Assembly: GCF_014836875.1 (NCBI RefSeq)
Contig: NZ_JACSQC010000004.1
Span: 1-64,000, forward strand
DNA length: 64,000 nucleotides
Direction of reading: 5' to 3'
From: Arthrobacter pullicola
GTDB taxonomy: Bacteria; Actinomycetota; Actinomycetes; Actinomycetales; Micrococcaceae
Below, one piece after another: positions 23,183-33,139 of the stretch. Position 1 is the stretch's first letter, and every line of letters begins with the position of its first letter. A model generated the notes under the pieces. It was not told the DNA's origin, searched no databases, and worked only from the letters and a program-made list of their open reading frames with translations. A program made the position numbers and the translations under genes.

Positions 23183-24328
23183 CTAGAGGTTGCCGGTGGC
23201 GATGCGCAGCATCCGGCGCAGCGGTTCGGCCGCGCCCCAGAGGAGCTGGTCGCCGACGGTGAAGGCGCTGATGTACTGCGGACCCATTTCCAGCTTGCGG
23301 ATCCGGCCCACCGGAATGTCCAGGGTGCCGGTGGCCGCCACGGGGGTCAGCTCGGCCATGGTGGATTCCTTGGTGTTCGGAACCACCTTTGCCCACTCAT
23401 TATCGGCGTCGATGATCCGTTCAATCTCGCCGATGGACAGGTCCTCGGTGAGCTTCAGGGTCAGGGCCTGGGAGTGGGAGCGCATGGCGCCGATCCGCAC
23501 GCAGAGACCGTCGAACGGAATCCGGGCGGCGTCAGCCGTGTGGCGGCCGAGGATCTTGTTGGTCTCTGCCCCGCCCTTCCACTCTTCCTTGGACTGCCCG
23601 TTGCCCAGGTCCGCGTCGATCCACGGGATGACCGAACCGGCCAGCGGAACGCCGAACTGGGAGGAATCCATGGACGGATCCTTCTGCTGGGCCAGGACCG
23701 CGCGGTCGATTTCCAGGATGGCAGACGCCGGATCGGCCAGGTTGGCTGCCACGGCGGAGTTCAGGGTGCCGAACTGGTTCAGCAGTTCCCGCATGTGGCG
23801 GGCGCCGCCGCCGGAGGCAGCCTGGTAGGTCATGGAGGTGCCCCACTCGACGAGCCCGTTGCGGAACAGTCCGCCCAGGCCCATGAGCATGCAGGAGACA
23901 GTGCAGTTGCCGCCCACGAAGTTCTTCACACCCCGAGCCAGCCCGGCGTCAATGACGTCGCGGTTGACCGGGTCCAGCACGATGATCGCGCTGTCATCCA
24001 TGCGCAGCGTTGAGGCGGCATCGATCCACAGGCCGTCCCAGCCGGCGTCGCGCAGTTTGGGGTAGACCTCGGCGGTGTAGTCCCCGCCCTGGGTGGTGAC
24101 GATAATCGGCAGCTTGGCCAGCGTCTCAATGTCGTACGCGTCTTCCAGGGTGCCGGCCCCCTGGGCGAAGGCCGGTGCCTTACCGCCCGCGTTGGAGGTG
24201 GAGAAGAAGACGGGGTTGATCAGGTCGAAATCGCCTTCATCCTGCATGCGCTGCATAAGGACGGAACCGACCATGCCCCGCCAGCCGACGAAGCCCGCGG
24301 TGGGAACAGAGGTAGCTGCTGATGTCAT
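23183..24328 (-). CDS. asd: Aspartate-semialdehyde dehydrogenase, proteobacterial (E. coli) type
   Basis: 381 residues. Makes aspartate semialdehyde for lysine, diaminopimelate, threonine and methionine. N-terminal [17 protein letters not shown], the catalytic Cys at 142 in [32 protein letters not shown], and the C-terminal [20 protein letters not shown] are near-identical to the E. coli Asd family. Actinobacteria usually carry a shorter type (about 340-350 residues) with a different N-terminus. Base composition is like the neighbours, so any transfer is old. It has its own leaderless promoter, whose -10 box includes the folA stop codon, and can also be read from upstream. Confidence 0.95.
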   Translation of the reverse strand: MTSAATSVPTAGFVGWRGMVGSVLMQRMQDEGDFDLINPVFFSTSNAGGKAPAFAQGAGTLEDAYDIETLAKLPIIVTTQGGDYTAEVYPKLRDAGWDGLWIDAASTLRMDDSAIIVLDPVNRDVIDAGLARGVKNFVGGNCTVSCMLMGLGGLFRNGLVEWGTSMTYQAASGGGARHMRELLNQFGTLNSAVAANLADPASAILEIDRAVLAQQKDPSMDSSQFGVPLAGSVIPWIDADLGNGQSKEEWKGGAETNKILGRHTADAARIPFDGLCVRIGAMRSHSQALTLKLTEDLSIGEIERIIDADNEWAKVVPNTKESTMAELTPVAATGTLDIPVGRIRKLEMGPQYISAFTVGDQLLWGAAEPLRRMLRIATGNL

Positions 24329-24341
24329 GGAATTCAGTCTA
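24326..24341 (-). promoter_or_regulatory. Leaderless promoter of asd within the folA stop codon
   Basis: On the minus strand TAGACT (24341-24336) is followed by seven bases and the ATG at 24328. TAG at 24341-24339 is the folA stop. Confidence 0.55.
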
Positions 24342-25016
24342 GGCCAGTGGCTGGCTGCTGTCCTGATCGGTTACGCCGCGGTTCCGGGTCCACAGTGCGA
24401 TGCGGTACTGCAGGCCGTTGGTGGAGGTGTACCAGTCCTGGGCAGGGCTGACGGCGGTAAAGGTCCAGTCCGGCCCCAGCCGGGGAGCGTAGCTGTCCCC
24501 CTCGGTCTCCGTGTTGATGACCGTGACAATTGCAACATCGGCCAGCGGCTCAGCCGCCGCGTACAGCTGTGATCCGCCCACGATCCAGATCCGGCTGCTG
24601 CCCTCGCTGCCCTCAGCCGCCTCCAGCGCGGCTTCGAGCGAAGATACGACGGCGGCGCCCTGGGAGCCGAGTTCGGCTGCGAGTCCGGGGCGGGAGGAGA
24701 TCACGATGTTGGTGCGGTTGGGCAGTGGCCGGAAAGCCTCAGGGAAGGACTCCCAGGTACGCCGGCCCATGATCACCGGATGTCCCTGGGTGGTGGCCTT
24801 GAAATGGGCAAGGTCCTCCGGGAGGTGCCAGGGCATCCCGCCGTCCCTGCCGATGACGCCGTCCCCGGTCTGTGCCCAGATCATCCCGACCAGCGGCACG
24901 CCGGAGGTGCCGAACCCACGCGCAGCCAGGGCCTCGTCAAGATCCAGCCCGGGCTTACCCGGATCGCCGGCAGGGTAGTAGCGGGTGGAATCGGTGGAGT
25001 TATTCTTCTCAGTCAA
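24339..25016 (-). CDS. folA: Dihydrofolate reductase with N-terminal extension
   Basis: 225 residues. NADPH-dependent reduction of dihydrofolate. The DHFR core starts at about residue 43: [31 protein letters not shown] with the catalytic acid in the PWHLPED stretch, then [18 protein letters not shown], and [10 protein letters not shown]. The start is assigned to TTG at 25016 because AAAGGG lies about eight bases ahead; this gives a 42-residue extension without known function. A later internal start would yield a normal-length enzyme. Thirteen bases downstream of thyA, so thyA-folA work together in dTMP synthesis and recycling of dihydrofolate. Confidence 0.9.
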   Translation of the reverse strand: MTEKNNSTDSTRYYPAGDPGKPGLDLDEALAARGFGTSGVPLVGMIWAQTGDGVIGRDGGMPWHLPEDLAHFKATTQGHPVIMGRRTWESFPEAFRPLPNRTNIVISSRPGLAAELGSQGAAVVSSLEAALEAAEGSEGSSRIWIVGGSQLYAAAEPLADVAIVTVINTETEGDSYAPRLGPDWTFTAVSPAQDWYTSTNGLQYRIALWTRNRGVTDQDSSQPLA

Positions 25017-25029
25017 GGCGAATGCCCTT

Positions 25030-25836
25030 TCACACGGCGATAGGTGCTTTGATACCGGGGTGGTGCTGGTAGTCCAGGACCTCAAAGTCCTCGAGTTCAT
25101 AGTCGAAGATGCTGGCCGGCTTCCGCCGCAGCCGCAGTTGCGGATACGGGAACGGCGCGCGGGACAGCTGTTCGGTGACCTGGTCCATGTGGTTGTCGTA
25201 GATGTGGACGTCGCCCCCGGTCCAGACGAACTCACCGGGCTCCAGGCCAACCTGCTGCGCCACCATCAGGGTCAGCAGGGCGTAGGAAGCGATATTAAAG
25301 GGGACGCCCAGGAAGGTGTCGGCGGAGCGCTGGTAGAGCTGGCAGGAGAGTTTTCCGTCCGCGACGTAGAACTGGAACAGCGCATGGCATGGCGGCAGGG
25401 CCATGTTCTCCACTTCCGCCGGGTTCCAGGCCGTAACGATGTGCCGGCGCGAGTCCGGGTTGGTTTTGAGCCCTTCAATGAGCTTTTCGATCTGGTCGAT
25501 CTGCCCGCCGTCCGGAGTGGGCCAGGAGCGCCACTGGACGCCGTAGACCGGGCCCAGCTCGCCGTCGTCGTCCGCCCATTCATTCCAGATGCTCACGCCG
25601 CGTTCCTGCAGCCAGCGCACGTTGGAATCCCCGCGGAGGAACCACAGCAGTTCCAGGGCAACTGACTTGAAGTGCACGCGCTTGGTGGTGATCAGCGGGA
25701 AGGACCTGCTGAGGTCAAAGCGCAGCTGGCGGCCGAAGACGCTGCGGGTGCCGGTCCCGGTGCGGTCGGACTTTTGGGTCCCGTTGGCCAGGATGTCGCG
25801 GAGCAGGTCTTCGTACGGTGTGGGAATGGTGGTCAC
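25030..25836 (-). CDS. thyA: Thymidylate synthase (ThyA)
   Basis: 268 residues, typical. Methylates dUMP to dTMP with methylene-tetrahydrofolate. Key features: [24 protein letters not shown], the arginine loop DSRRHIV, the catalytic cysteine at 150 in [13 protein letters not shown], and [26 protein letters not shown]. The start is GTG at 25836, overlapping the stop of the upstream GntR gene by four bases (GTGA). A -10 box TACACT also lies six bases upstream, so it can be made by coupling or from a leaderless message. Confidence 0.97.
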   Translation of the reverse strand: MTTIPTPYEDLLRDILANGTQKSDRTGTGTRSVFGRQLRFDLSRSFPLITTKRVHFKSVALELLWFLRGDSNVRWLQERGVSIWNEWADDDGELGPVYGVQWRSWPTPDGGQIDQIEKLIEGLKTNPDSRRHIVTAWNPAEVENMALPPCHALFQFYVADGKLSCQLYQRSADTFLGVPFNIASYALLTLMVAQQVGLEPGEFVWTGGDVHIYDNHMDQVTEQLSRAPFPYPQLRLRRKPASIFDYELEDFEVLDYQHHPGIKAPIAV

Positions 25837-26255
25837 TGCTCCAGTGTAGTGGCCGGGGCTTCGGTATCCCCGGGTGAAGAACGCAGGGCAGTCCCCAGCA
25901 GGCGCAACAACTCGGGGTCGCTGATGCCGTGCCGGCGTGCGAGTGTGAGGAGGTTCTCGACGGCGGCGGTGAGTTCGCGCGGTGTGGGCCGTGGGTGCTG
26001 CGTTCCTGGGGGCTGCGGGGCGATGACGGTGCCCTTCCGCCGCATGGCAGTGACGATGCCATCGGATTCGAGCTCCTTGTAGGCCCGGGCCACGGTCCCT
26101 GGTGCAACGCCGAGGTCCGCAGCCAGCATCCGGATGGTGGGGAGCCGGTCGCCGGGGGAGAGGACGCCGGAAGCCGCGAGGGTGCTGATCTGCACCCGGA
26201 TCTGTTCGTACGGAGGTACCGGTGACTGCAGATCCACACTGATGCGGGCACTCAT
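25833..26255 (-). CDS. GntR-family regulator, YtrA-like short form
   Basis: 140 residues from the ATG at 26255. N-terminal winged helix ([55 protein letters not shown] in two parts) followed by only about 60 residues, so no FCD or UTRA ligand domain. This size and the partner gene type fit the YtrA subfamily, which controls membrane-protein or ABC-transporter operons, usually including itself. The ATG overlaps the stop of the upstream membrane-protein gene (ATGA). Probable target: the palindromic promoter at 28028-28084. The longer open frame upstream of 26255 is not supported. Confidence 0.9.
   Translation of the reverse strand: MSARISVDLQSPVPPYEQIRVQISTLAASGVLSPGDRLPTIRMLAADLGVAPGTVARAYKELESDGIVTAMRRKGTVIAPQPPGTQHPRPTPRELTAAVENLLTLARRHGISDPELLRLLGTALRSSPGDTEAPATTLEQ
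25834..25848 (-). promoter_or_regulatory. Candidate leaderless promoter of thyA
   Basis: Minus-strand TACACT (25848-25843), six bases, then the GTG at 25836. It lies inside the end of the GntR gene. Confidence 0.4.
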
Positions 26256-28021
26256 GCCTGCTGTGCCGGTGGGAGGTCCGCCCGCTCGGCGTATCCCGGC
26301 AGATCCGGAAAGTGGGACGGGCCAAACTGCCGCAGCGCTATGACCAGTGCGGCCAGCAGCCACAGCCAGGCGCCGGCGCCGGCCTGCTGGACCAGCGGTC
26401 CCAGCCAGGTCAGCGGCGGTTCGAGTTCGGTGCCGCGCCAGGAGCTGTGGGCCCAGGGGCTGTGCAGTGAGAGATTGAACAGGGAGAGTCCTATTGCCGC
26501 GACGCTGAATGCCGCTGTGGTCCGGGAGAGGCGGAAGAGTGCCACCCGGCGCAGACGCAGGTCTACGGAGCGGTCTGCGGCAGGGAACGCCGGCCGCAGG
26601 AGAACCCGCCGGGAGAGGAAATCCGTCAGGACGGGCAGCATCAGCACCAGGACGGCCGCGGCGAGGGCGAAGCGCCAGTCGAAGAACGGGTCCGGGGCAG
26701 GAAAGTCAGCGGGCGGGGTGGCGGGTGGCGTGCGTGCAGCGTAGCCCTGAGCAGCGGCGTCGGCGTTGAACACCCGTGCGGCAGCATCGACTGAAGGGCC
26801 GAGTAACAGGGAGCCCAGCTGGATCAGCAGGACGGCGGCGGCTGCGCCCGTGCCGGTCCAGGCCAGCCAGCGCGGCGGGCGGACAAATGCCAGGTCATCA
26901 GGGTCCAGGGCATCGGCCGTCCCGACCGTCCCGACAGCTCCGACAGCTCCGGCGGTGAGGCGCACGGTGCGCCGGGAAATCGACGCCTCAGCGAGGAAAC
27001 ACAGCAGGAGGAACACCACTGCGGCACCCGCAGCGGCCAGCAGCGCACCGGCCCGGTCCTGCCAGATCAGGGCGAAGATAGCCGAGCCCGCCGCAGCGGC
27101 CGTGACAGGCCCGGCCAGGGTGAGGCGCAGGCTGGTTGCCAGGGACTTGACCGCCAGCGGGGACTGCGGCGGAGCTTCACCCTGTTCCGGAAGCTCGTTC
27201 TCCGGGACCTCGGGCAGCGGCACCCGCGGAGCGCGCTTGAGCAGGGCAAACAAGCCGAGGTAGAAGACGGGCAGGCTGATGAATCTCAGGACATCCCCCG
27301 TCTGGCTGAGCCCAGGCGGTGAGGGGTAGTTGGAGAGGAAGATGGCGCCGGAGGTGTTCAAGGACATCAGGAGGGCGGCGGCTACCCGCAGGACCCGGTG
27401 AGCCGAGGCCCGGCGCAGTGCGGCGTCCGCTTCCACGGTGGTGCCTGGAACCATGGGCCGGACTGAGATGAGTTTGAGGATTCCCGCCGTGGCTCCAGCG
27501 GTCAGCAGGACCCAGGGCAGCCATCCAAACAGCAGCGCCCTGGCTGGTGGCGAGAAAGGATCGCGTTGAAGCACGGTCCCGAGGACCAGCAGGTCCAGCA
27601 CCAGGAAGACCAGCGCAACACCGGTCATATACCCGGGCATGAGGGTGCGCAGGCCCCGGTGCCGCAGGACAGCGGTGCGGACAGCACCGCGCGGCCGCGG
27701 CCAGGTCAGTTCCCCGGCAGCCAGCACCGCGAGTGCGAAGACCGTGGGTGGTCCCAGCTGCAGGAGTGCGGCCGGGATGCTGAAGTGGCCGTCCCACCAC
27801 AGTTCCCCGGCCACTTCCACGAGCGCGGGCCGCAGGACACCGGGGAGCCACATAGCCGTCGCCAGGGCAACGATCCCGATCCGGCGGGCATACTTCTGCG
27901 CGGCCTCGGTGACCGTCCGGGCATCCGTTCCCGGCGTTGGCCGGACGGACAGCACCATCAGCGTGAGGACAACCGCCCAGAACAGCAGGTTGCCGAGCGT
28001 GGAAAAGACAACCGCCGTCAT
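26252..28021 (-). CDS. Large polytopic membrane protein of unknown function, partner of the GntR regulator
   Basis: 589 residues with about 13 predicted transmembrane helices. A hydrophilic loop with [18 protein letters not shown] (about 280-297) splits two hydrophobic halves, and a second loop around 405-440 holds [23 protein letters not shown] do not recognise the family; it is not an ABC transporter (no Walker motifs) and has no peptidase HExxH motif that I can see. Start at ATG 28021, about 28 bases after the predicted transcription start. First gene of a run with GntR, thyA and folA, each overlapping or nearly touching the next. YtrA-like regulators commonly sit beside membrane proteins sensing or countering cell-wall antibiotics, a possible but untested role. 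Confidence 0.75.
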   Translation of the reverse strand: MTAVVFSTLGNLLFWAVVLTLMVLSVRPTPGTDARTVTEAAQKYARRIGIVALATAMWLPGVLRPALVEVAGELWWDGHFSIPAALLQLGPPTVFALAVLAAGELTWPRPRGAVRTAVLRHRGLRTLMPGYMTGVALVFLVLDLLVLGTVLQRDPFSPPARALLFGWLPWVLLTAGATAGILKLISVRPMVPGTTVEADAALRRASAHRVLRVAAALLMSLNTSGAIFLSNYPSPPGLSQTGDVLRFISLPVFYLGLFALLKRAPRVPLPEVPENELPEQGEAPPQSPLAVKSLATSLRLTLAGPVTAAAAGSAIFALIWQDRAGALLAAAGAAVVFLLLCFLAEASISRRTVRLTAGAVGAVGTVGTADALDPDDLAFVRPPRWLAWTGTGAAAAVLLIQLGSLLLGPSVDAAARVFNADAAAQGYAARTPPATPPADFPAPDPFFDWRFALAAAVLVLMLPVLTDFLSRRVLLRPAFPAADRSVDLRLRRVALFRLSRTTAAFSVAAIGLSLFNLSLHSPWAHSSWRGTELEPPLTWLGPLVQQAGAGAWLWLLAALVIALRQFGPSHFPDLPGYAERADLPPAQQA

Positions 28022-28027
28022 AAGGAT

Positions 28028-28084
28028 CCCCCGGAGTTAGATATCGAATGTACCGAGTATTTGATACATAACTCCGGGGGTCAA
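28028..28084 (-). promoter_or_regulatory. Promoter with nested palindromes, candidate GntR operator
   Basis: Minus strand: TTGACC (28084-28079), 17 bases, AATACT (28061-28056). A perfect 12-bp inverted repeat, CCCCCGGAGTTA (28028-28039) and TAACTCCGGGGG (28069-28080), encloses an inner imperfect one, TATCGAA (28042-28048) and TTTGATA (28060-28066, one mismatch). Both overlap the promoter. The outer arms could also pair in RNA and act after the ferritin gene that ends at 28103. Confidence 0.7.
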
Positions 28085-28102
28085 GGGTTTTGCGTCAACG
28101 CC

Positions 28103-28627
28103 TTAGAGGGCGCCGCCGGCCGCCTCGGGGGCTCCGGCATCCTCGCCGCCGTCACCCACGCGCTCGCGGGCCATGAAGTTCTCCAGATCGAACAGGTTGT
28201 CCGCACGCCGGGCCACGGTCAGCAGCGTGCTCATCGAGGCAACTTCCTCCACCTGTTCCTTGAGGAACCACAGCATGAACTGCTCGCCGAGGGCGTCACC
28301 TTCGGCACGGGCCGCCGCGAAGAGGGCCTCGATCTGGGAGGTCACCTGCTTCTCCTGGGCCAGGGCCAGGGCAATCGGCTCCACCACGTCAGTGAAGTCG
28401 TTCTTGACCGGCTCAATTCCGGGGATCCGGACGGGCAGGTCCCGGTCCAGCATGTACTGGACCAGCATCATCGCGTGGTTCCGCTCTTCCACTGACTGCG
28501 CGTAGAAGTGGCGGGCCAGCTGCGGAAGGTCTTCGCCGTCGAAGTACACGGCCATGGCCACGTACTGCTGCGAGGCATTGAATTCGTTACCGATCTGGGC
28601 TTCAAGGAGTTCAGTGAATTTGCTCAT
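28103..28627 (-). CDS. Ferritin (non-heme, BfrB/FtnA-like)
   Basis: 174 residues from the ATG at 28627. Four-helix ferritin fold with ferroxidase residues: NEFNASQQYVAMAVYF in helix A, the SVEERNHAMMLVQYM helix-B motif (Glu, Glu, His), and a glutamate-rich FLKEQVEEVASMSTLL in helix D. It stores iron as a mineral in a 24-subunit shell. The C-terminal 25 residues (GDGGEDAGAPEAAGG) are flexible. About 45-75 bases upstream lies an inverted repeat resembling a DtxR/IdeR box, consistent with iron control; in mycobacteria IdeR activates bfrB from such sites. Confidence 0.93.
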   Translation of the reverse strand: MSKFTELLEAQIGNEFNASQQYVAMAVYFDGEDLPQLARHFYAQSVEERNHAMMLVQYMLDRDLPVRIPGIEPVKNDFTDVVEPIALALAQEKQVTSQIEALFAAARAEGDALGEQFMLWFLKEQVEEVASMSTLLTVARRADNLFDLENFMARERVGDGGEDAGAPEAAGGAL

Positions 28628-28671
28628 GCCGCTAACAATATGCGCGCTGACCTGCACAAAAAAGGACGGAT

Positions 28672-28700
28672 AGGCTTAGCTCGCCAAGGCAAGGCTAAGC
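28672..28700 (-). promoter_or_regulatory. Candidate DtxR/IdeR iron box upstream of ferritin
   Basis: GCTTAGC (28674-28680) and GCTAAGC (28694-28700) form an inverted repeat; the right part AAGGCAAGGCTAAG resembles natural DtxR sites containing AGGCAAGGCTA. It is not a perfect match to the 19-bp consensus. Confidence 0.45.
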
Positions 28701-28730
28701 ACTCCCGCGGGTTTTCCCGCCGTCGCCGCC

Positions 28731-29804
28731 CTAATCGTCGAAGGGCCGGTACCTCTCCAGCGAGACGATGCGTCCCGGATGACGCCGGCTGACGTGGCAG
28801 ATCACGGCTTCTCCGGGAACCAGATACGGGTCCTTGCCCGGAAGCTGGGCGGACATTGCGTCGGCCATGTGCGAAGCAAGGACCTCGAAGACCAGGGGGA
28901 GTACCGGCCGGTGGGTGCACAGGGCCACAGGCTTGGCCTTCTCGAACAGATTGTCGACGGCGGCGCGGGCCTTGCCGGGCTTGCGCTTGGCACTGTGCTC
29001 GGTCAGGGCGTCCACCGTCTTGAACTTCGGCTTGCGCGCATTCACGTAGGGACCCATCGTCTGGACGCAGCGAAGCCAGGGGCTCGTGACCACCCGGTCA
29101 GGGCTCCAGGCCACCAGCAGCCGGGCCACTGCCTTGGCCTGGCGCTGGCCCGTGGCCGCGAGCGGACGTTCGCCTTCCGCCCTGGCCCAGGAGGAACGCG
29201 GCTTGGCCTTCGCATGGCGGACCACGATCAGCGGCCAGGTAGCCAGGTCGTCCGCCTCGTACGCGGCAACCAATGATTCCAGCGGCAGCCGGTCGGTGGG
29301 GTTGGTCAGCAGCTCGGAGGCCTCGTCAGGGGTGCACCAGCGGACGCCGTCGACCTCCTTGCCGTCCGGCCGGGGCTTAGCCGACTCGACGTGGGCGGCC
29401 CAGTAGTGCACGGCTTTCAGGCCGGATGCTACTGGGTACCGGGTTTGGGGCAGGGGGATGCCCAACCGGATCTGGAGCCCGATTTCCTCCCGCACTTCCC
29501 GCACGGCGCATTCCGGAACTGTTTCTCCGGAATCGAGTTTCCCCTTCGGGAAAGACCAGTCGTCGTAGCGCGGCCGGTGGATCAGCAGGACCTCCAGCTG
29601 GTCACCCTGGACCCGCCAGCAGATCGCTCCAGCGGCCACGACCCTCGGCTCCCCGGAGAGATCCAGGGCATAGGGCGTCTCGCCGAGCAGCAGGGCAGCG
29701 GTTTCCTCCGGGGCATCCCTGCCGTCCTCCGGCAGGTAAAGTCCGGGTGGAAAGGGCCCGGGTCCGTCCGGTGCCGGTGCGGCATCCCTGGCACCGTGCA
29801 TCAA
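28731..29804 (-). CDS. mutT1: Bifunctional NUDIX hydrolase/histidine phosphatase, MutT1 type
   Basis: 357 residues. A NUDIX domain (about 50-185) with the signature [22 protein letters not shown] (quoted in part: the G-(5)-E-(7)-REVREE box) joined to a phosphoglycerate-mutase-like domain starting at LIVVRHAKA with the RHxK-type catalytic histidine. Mycobacterial MutT1 has this layout and converts 8-oxo-dGTP or diadenosine polyphosphates. It overlaps ppk by four bases (29801-29804), an order conserved in mycobacteria, linking nucleotide sanitation with polyphosphate. The first 45 residues are low-complexity and may not be part of the fold. Confidence 0.88.
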   Translation of the reverse strand: MMHGARDAAPAPDGPGPFPPGLYLPEDGRDAPEETAALLLGETPYALDLSGEPRVVAAGAICWRVQGDQLEVLLIHRPRYDDWSFPKGKLDSGETVPECAVREVREEIGLQIRLGIPLPQTRYPVASGLKAVHYWAAHVESAKPRPDGKEVDGVRWCTPDEASELLTNPTDRLPLESLVAAYEADDLATWPLIVVRHAKAKPRSSWARAEGERPLAATGQRQAKAVARLLVAWSPDRVVTSPWLRCVQTMGPYVNARKPKFKTVDALTEHSAKRKPGKARAAVDNLFEKAKPVALCTHRPVLPLVFEVLASHMADAMSAQLPGKDPYLVPGEAVICHVSRRHPGRIVSLERYRPFDD

Positions 29805-32026
29805 CGGCGGACCAGCGCACGCTGGCGGGACCGGGAAGCGAGCAGCCAGGACTGCACGTCCTCGAGGGGGCTGCCGTCCTCATCCTTGTGGTGCCGGGTC
29901 CAGATGCCGTCGGAATCCAGATGCCAGCTGGCGGTGCCGGGGTCCAGATAACGGTCCATAAGCTCAATCAGGTTACTAATGTCGTCCGGGGAGCCCAGCT
30001 GCACCAGGGCTTCGACGCGGCGGTCAAGGTTCCGGTGCATCATGTCCGCGGATCCGATGAAGACCACCGGGTCTCCGCCGTTGGCAAAGGCAAAGACACG
30101 GGAATGCTCCAGGAACCGGCCCAGGATGGAACGGACGGTGATGTTCTCGCTCAACCCCGGAACCCCCGGGCGGACGGAACAGATACCGCGGACAATGACG
30201 TCAACCCGCACGCCGGCCTGCGAAGCGCGGTAGAGGGAGTCGATGATCGCCTCATCCACCATGGAGTTGACCTTGATAATCACCCGGCCGGGAAGACCTG
30301 CCTTCTTGTTGGCGATCTCCCGTTCGATCCGGTCGATCAGTCCCGACCGGACGGACCGGGGGGCCACCAAAAGACGCTTGAACGTGGACTTGGGTGCGTA
30401 GCCGGAGAGCTGGTTGAAGAGTTTGGTCAGGTCCTCTCCCACCTGCTCGTTGGCGGTGAGCAGGCCCAGATCCTCGTAGTAGCGGGCCGTGCGCGGGTGG
30501 TAGTTGCCGGTGCCGATGTGGCAGTAGCGGCGCAGGCCGTCCACTTCCTGGCGTACCACCAGGGAGAGCTTGCAATGCGTCTTGAGCCCGACGATGCCAT
30601 ACACCACGTGCACTCCGGCCTGTTCCAGTTTCCGGGCCCAGGAGATGTTGGCCTGCTCATCGAAGCGGGCCTTGATTTCCACCAGGGCAAGGACCTGCTT
30701 GCCGGATTCCGCGGCGTCGATCAGCGCATCGACAATGGGCGAGTCGCCGGAGGTGCGGTACAGGGTCTGCTTGATGGCCTGCACACGGGGGTCAGCGGCC
30801 GCCTGTTCCAGGAACGCCTGCACCGAGGTGGAGAAGGAATCATAGGGGTGGTGCAGCAGGATGTCGCGGCGCCGCATGGCGGCGAAGACGTCCGCCGGTT
30901 TGGAGGTTTCGGATTCCTTCAGGTGCAGCGACGTATGCGGAACCTGCTTGGGATAGTGGAGGTCCGGCCGGTCGATCCGGCTGATCGGGCTGAGACCGCG
31001 CAGGTCCAGCGGCGCCGGCAGGGTGTAGACCTCGTCCTCTTCGACACCAAGTTCGCGCACCAGGAGTTCGCGGACGCCCGGGTTGATGTCCGGGGTGACT
31101 TCCAACCGGACCGGCGGGCCGAACCGGCGGCGCAGGAGTTCCTTCTCCAGCGCCTGGAGCAGATTCTCGGCGTCGTCCTCTTCAACTTCGAGGTCCTCGT
31201 TGCGCGTGACGCGGAAGGTGTAGTGCTCCACCACGTCCATGCCGGGGAACAGCTGGTCCAGGTGCTCGGCAATCATGTCTTCCAGCGGGATGAACCTGGC
31301 AGTGCGTCCCGCAACGTTCCCGGCGCGGGGACCGTCCACGGAAATCAGCCGCGGCAGCTGGTCCGGCACCTTGACCCGGGCAAAGAAGTCCTTGCCGCTG
31401 ACCGGGTTGCGGACCACCACGGCAAGATTCAGCGACAGGCCGGAGATATAGGGGAAGGGATGCGCCGGATCTACCGCCAGGGGAGTGAGAATCGGGAAGA
31501 CCTTCGCCGCGAACTGCCGGTGCAGCTGGGCCTTCGAAGCGTCGTCGAGTTCCTTCCAGCTGACCAGGTGGATGTTCTCCTCCGCCAGCGCGGGGCGGAT
31601 CTGCCGGGCGAAGACCTCCGCATGCCGCTGCTGCAGCCGGTAGCCGGCCTGGGTGATCTCTTCCAGCTGTTCAATGGGGCTGAGCCCGGCAGCGGAGGGT
31701 ACCGCCAAACCGGTGGCGATGCGGCGCTTCAGTCCGGCCACCCGGACCATAAAGAACTCATCGAGGTTGGAGGCGAAGATCGAGAGGAAGCTGACGCGCT
31801 CCAGCAGGTAGAGCTCCGGATCCTCGGCCAGTTCCAGCACACGGGCGTTGAAGTGCAGCCAGCTGATCTCCCGGTCCAGGAAACGGTCCGGGGTGATGTC
31901 ACCGCTGGGCAGCAGTGCCGGACCGAAATCGGGGATATCGATGCGGTCCTGCGTGGCCCGCGGCGCGGGCATCGCTTCGGCAGAACCGAAGGACAACCGC
32001 GTGCTGGCTACGGTTTCGGAATCCAT
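29801..32026 (-). CDS. ppk: Polyphosphate kinase 1
   Basis: 741 residues. Polymerises ATP gamma-phosphate into polyphosphate. N-terminal [20 protein letters not shown] and [13 protein letters not shown] are diagnostic. The two active-site histidines are H484 in [12 protein letters not shown] and H503 in [14 protein letters not shown]. The HKD-like C-terminal repeats end in [21 protein letters not shown] lies seven bases before the ATG at 32026. The first 45 residues precede the conserved domain and look disordered. Translationally coupled with mutT1. Confidence 0.97.
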   Translation of the reverse strand: MDSETVASTRLSFGSAEAMPAPRATQDRIDIPDFGPALLPSGDITPDRFLDREISWLHFNARVLELAEDPELYLLERVSFLSIFASNLDEFFMVRVAGLKRRIATGLAVPSAAGLSPIEQLEEITQAGYRLQQRHAEVFARQIRPALAEENIHLVSWKELDDASKAQLHRQFAAKVFPILTPLAVDPAHPFPYISGLSLNLAVVVRNPVSGKDFFARVKVPDQLPRLISVDGPRAGNVAGRTARFIPLEDMIAEHLDQLFPGMDVVEHYTFRVTRNEDLEVEEDDAENLLQALEKELLRRRFGPPVRLEVTPDINPGVRELLVRELGVEEDEVYTLPAPLDLRGLSPISRIDRPDLHYPKQVPHTSLHLKESETSKPADVFAAMRRRDILLHHPYDSFSTSVQAFLEQAAADPRVQAIKQTLYRTSGDSPIVDALIDAAESGKQVLALVEIKARFDEQANISWARKLEQAGVHVVYGIVGLKTHCKLSLVVRQEVDGLRRYCHIGTGNYHPRTARYYEDLGLLTANEQVGEDLTKLFNQLSGYAPKSTFKRLLVAPRSVRSGLIDRIEREIANKKAGLPGRVIIKVNSMVDEAIIDSLYRASQAGVRVDVIVRGICSVRPGVPGLSENITVRSILGRFLEHSRVFAFANGGDPVVFIGSADMMHRNLDRRVEALVQLGSPDDISNLIELMDRYLDPGTASWHLDSDGIWTRHHKDEDGSPLEDVQSWLLASRSRQRALVRR

Positions 32027-32122
32027 AGTGTTTCTCCCTGGCTGTTCTGGCGGGCCGCTCCATCATCCGGAACCGGAGTGCCGTGCGCGGCCAACATTCT
32101 CAACATTACAAGCCGCAGACCG

Positions 32123-33097
32123 CTATTCGGCTGCGTACATCACGTCCACGTCCCAGCGGACGAAACCGAGCCGCCGGTACAGGGCGACGGCGGGAGCATT
32201 GTCCGCGTCGACGTAGAGCATCACCGCGTTCAGGCCCGCCTGCCGAAGGTGCTCGATTCCCGCCAGGGTCAGGGCCTTCCCCAGTCCGCTGCCCTGCGCC
32301 TCCGGGGTCACACCCACTACATACACCTCGCCCATAGCCGGGTGGCTGCCGCTGCGGGGATGGACTTTCGTCCAGTGGAACCCCAGCAGCTCGCCGTCCG
32401 ACTCGCGCACGGCCAGCAGGAATCCCGCGGGATCGAACCAGTCCTCCGCCATGCGGGCCTCAAGATCGGCGCGGGTCATCGCCCCCTGCTCGGGGTGGTG
32501 GGCGAACGCTGCGGCGTTGGCCTGCAGCCACGCATCTTCGTCGCGGCCGGGCTCAAAGGCCCGCAGCACCACACCCTCCGGCAGCGCGGGTGCCGGCAGA
32601 TCCTTCTCCAGGGCCTCGTGGGAAAGGCGCATCCGCCACAGTTCCCGGACCGGCCGGTAGCCGAAGCGGGCAGCCAGCTCGACGGCGGCCTCATGGTTCC
32701 CGTGGGACCAGGCCAAGACGCGCCCGCCGGTGTCCTCCTGCACAGCCCGGGCCAGCGCGGTGCCAACCCCCTGGTTCCGGTAGTTCGGGTGGACCACCAG
32801 TTCCAGTACGCCGGCTTCCGGATCACCGGGCGGGGAATTGAGGACGGCGACGCCGGCGAGGTCCTGGGCAGTGGAAGGGTCGGAGTGCTCTTCCAGGGCA
32901 AGGGTGGAATACACCCGCAGCAGGTCGGGATCGGCGTCGGGGGAGCGCAGGTCGACGAGGGTCTGCTCCGAGAGGGGAGGATTCCCGTCAGCTTCGGCGG
33001 CCGCGGCGGCCAGTTCCCGGATGCCGCGCAGTGCCGCTTCGTCGGGGGCGCCGCGGGTGGTGAGGATAGGCCATCTGGTCAGGGGGTTCTCGCTCAT
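32123..33097 (-). CDS. mshD: Mycothiol synthase
   Basis: 324 residues made of two GNAT domains: the first with NYRNQGVGTALARAV (degenerate acetyl-CoA loop), the second with VVGVTPEAQGSGLGKALT, the active half. Acetylates Cys-GlcN-Ins to finish mycothiol, the actinobacterial low-molecular-weight thiol. The C-terminal VMLYVDADNAPAVALYRRLGFVRWDVDVMY is typical. It lies next to the GlnR-like regulator as in mycobacteria (Rv0818-Rv0819), which supports both identities. Confidence 0.93.
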   Translation of the reverse strand: MSENPLTRWPILTTRGAPDEAALRGIRELAAAAAEADGNPPLSEQTLVDLRSPDADPDLLRVYSTLALEEHSDPSTAQDLAGVAVLNSPPGDPEAGVLELVVHPNYRNQGVGTALARAVQEDTGGRVLAWSHGNHEAAVELAARFGYRPVRELWRMRLSHEALEKDLPAPALPEGVVLRAFEPGRDEDAWLQANAAAFAHHPEQGAMTRADLEARMAEDWFDPAGFLLAVRESDGELLGFHWTKVHPRSGSHPAMGEVYVVGVTPEAQGSGLGKALTLAGIEHLRQAGLNAVMLYVDADNAPAVALYRRLGFVRWDVDVMYAAE

Positions 33098-33139
33098 TGA
33101 AGAAGCCTAACCGCCCAAGGCCGCGGGAGGGGAGACGCG

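Noticed and set aside
25837-26325. Upstream extension of thyA to 431 codons
   Set aside because: It lies in another frame of the GntR gene and is not conserved; GTG 25836 gives the normal ThyA N-terminus.
29426-33100. A 1224-codon open frame opposite mutT1, ppk and mshD
   Set aside because: It is the antisense shadow of three well-identified genes. Long stop-free antisense frames are normal in GC-rich genes with G/C third positions, and the translation has no domain.
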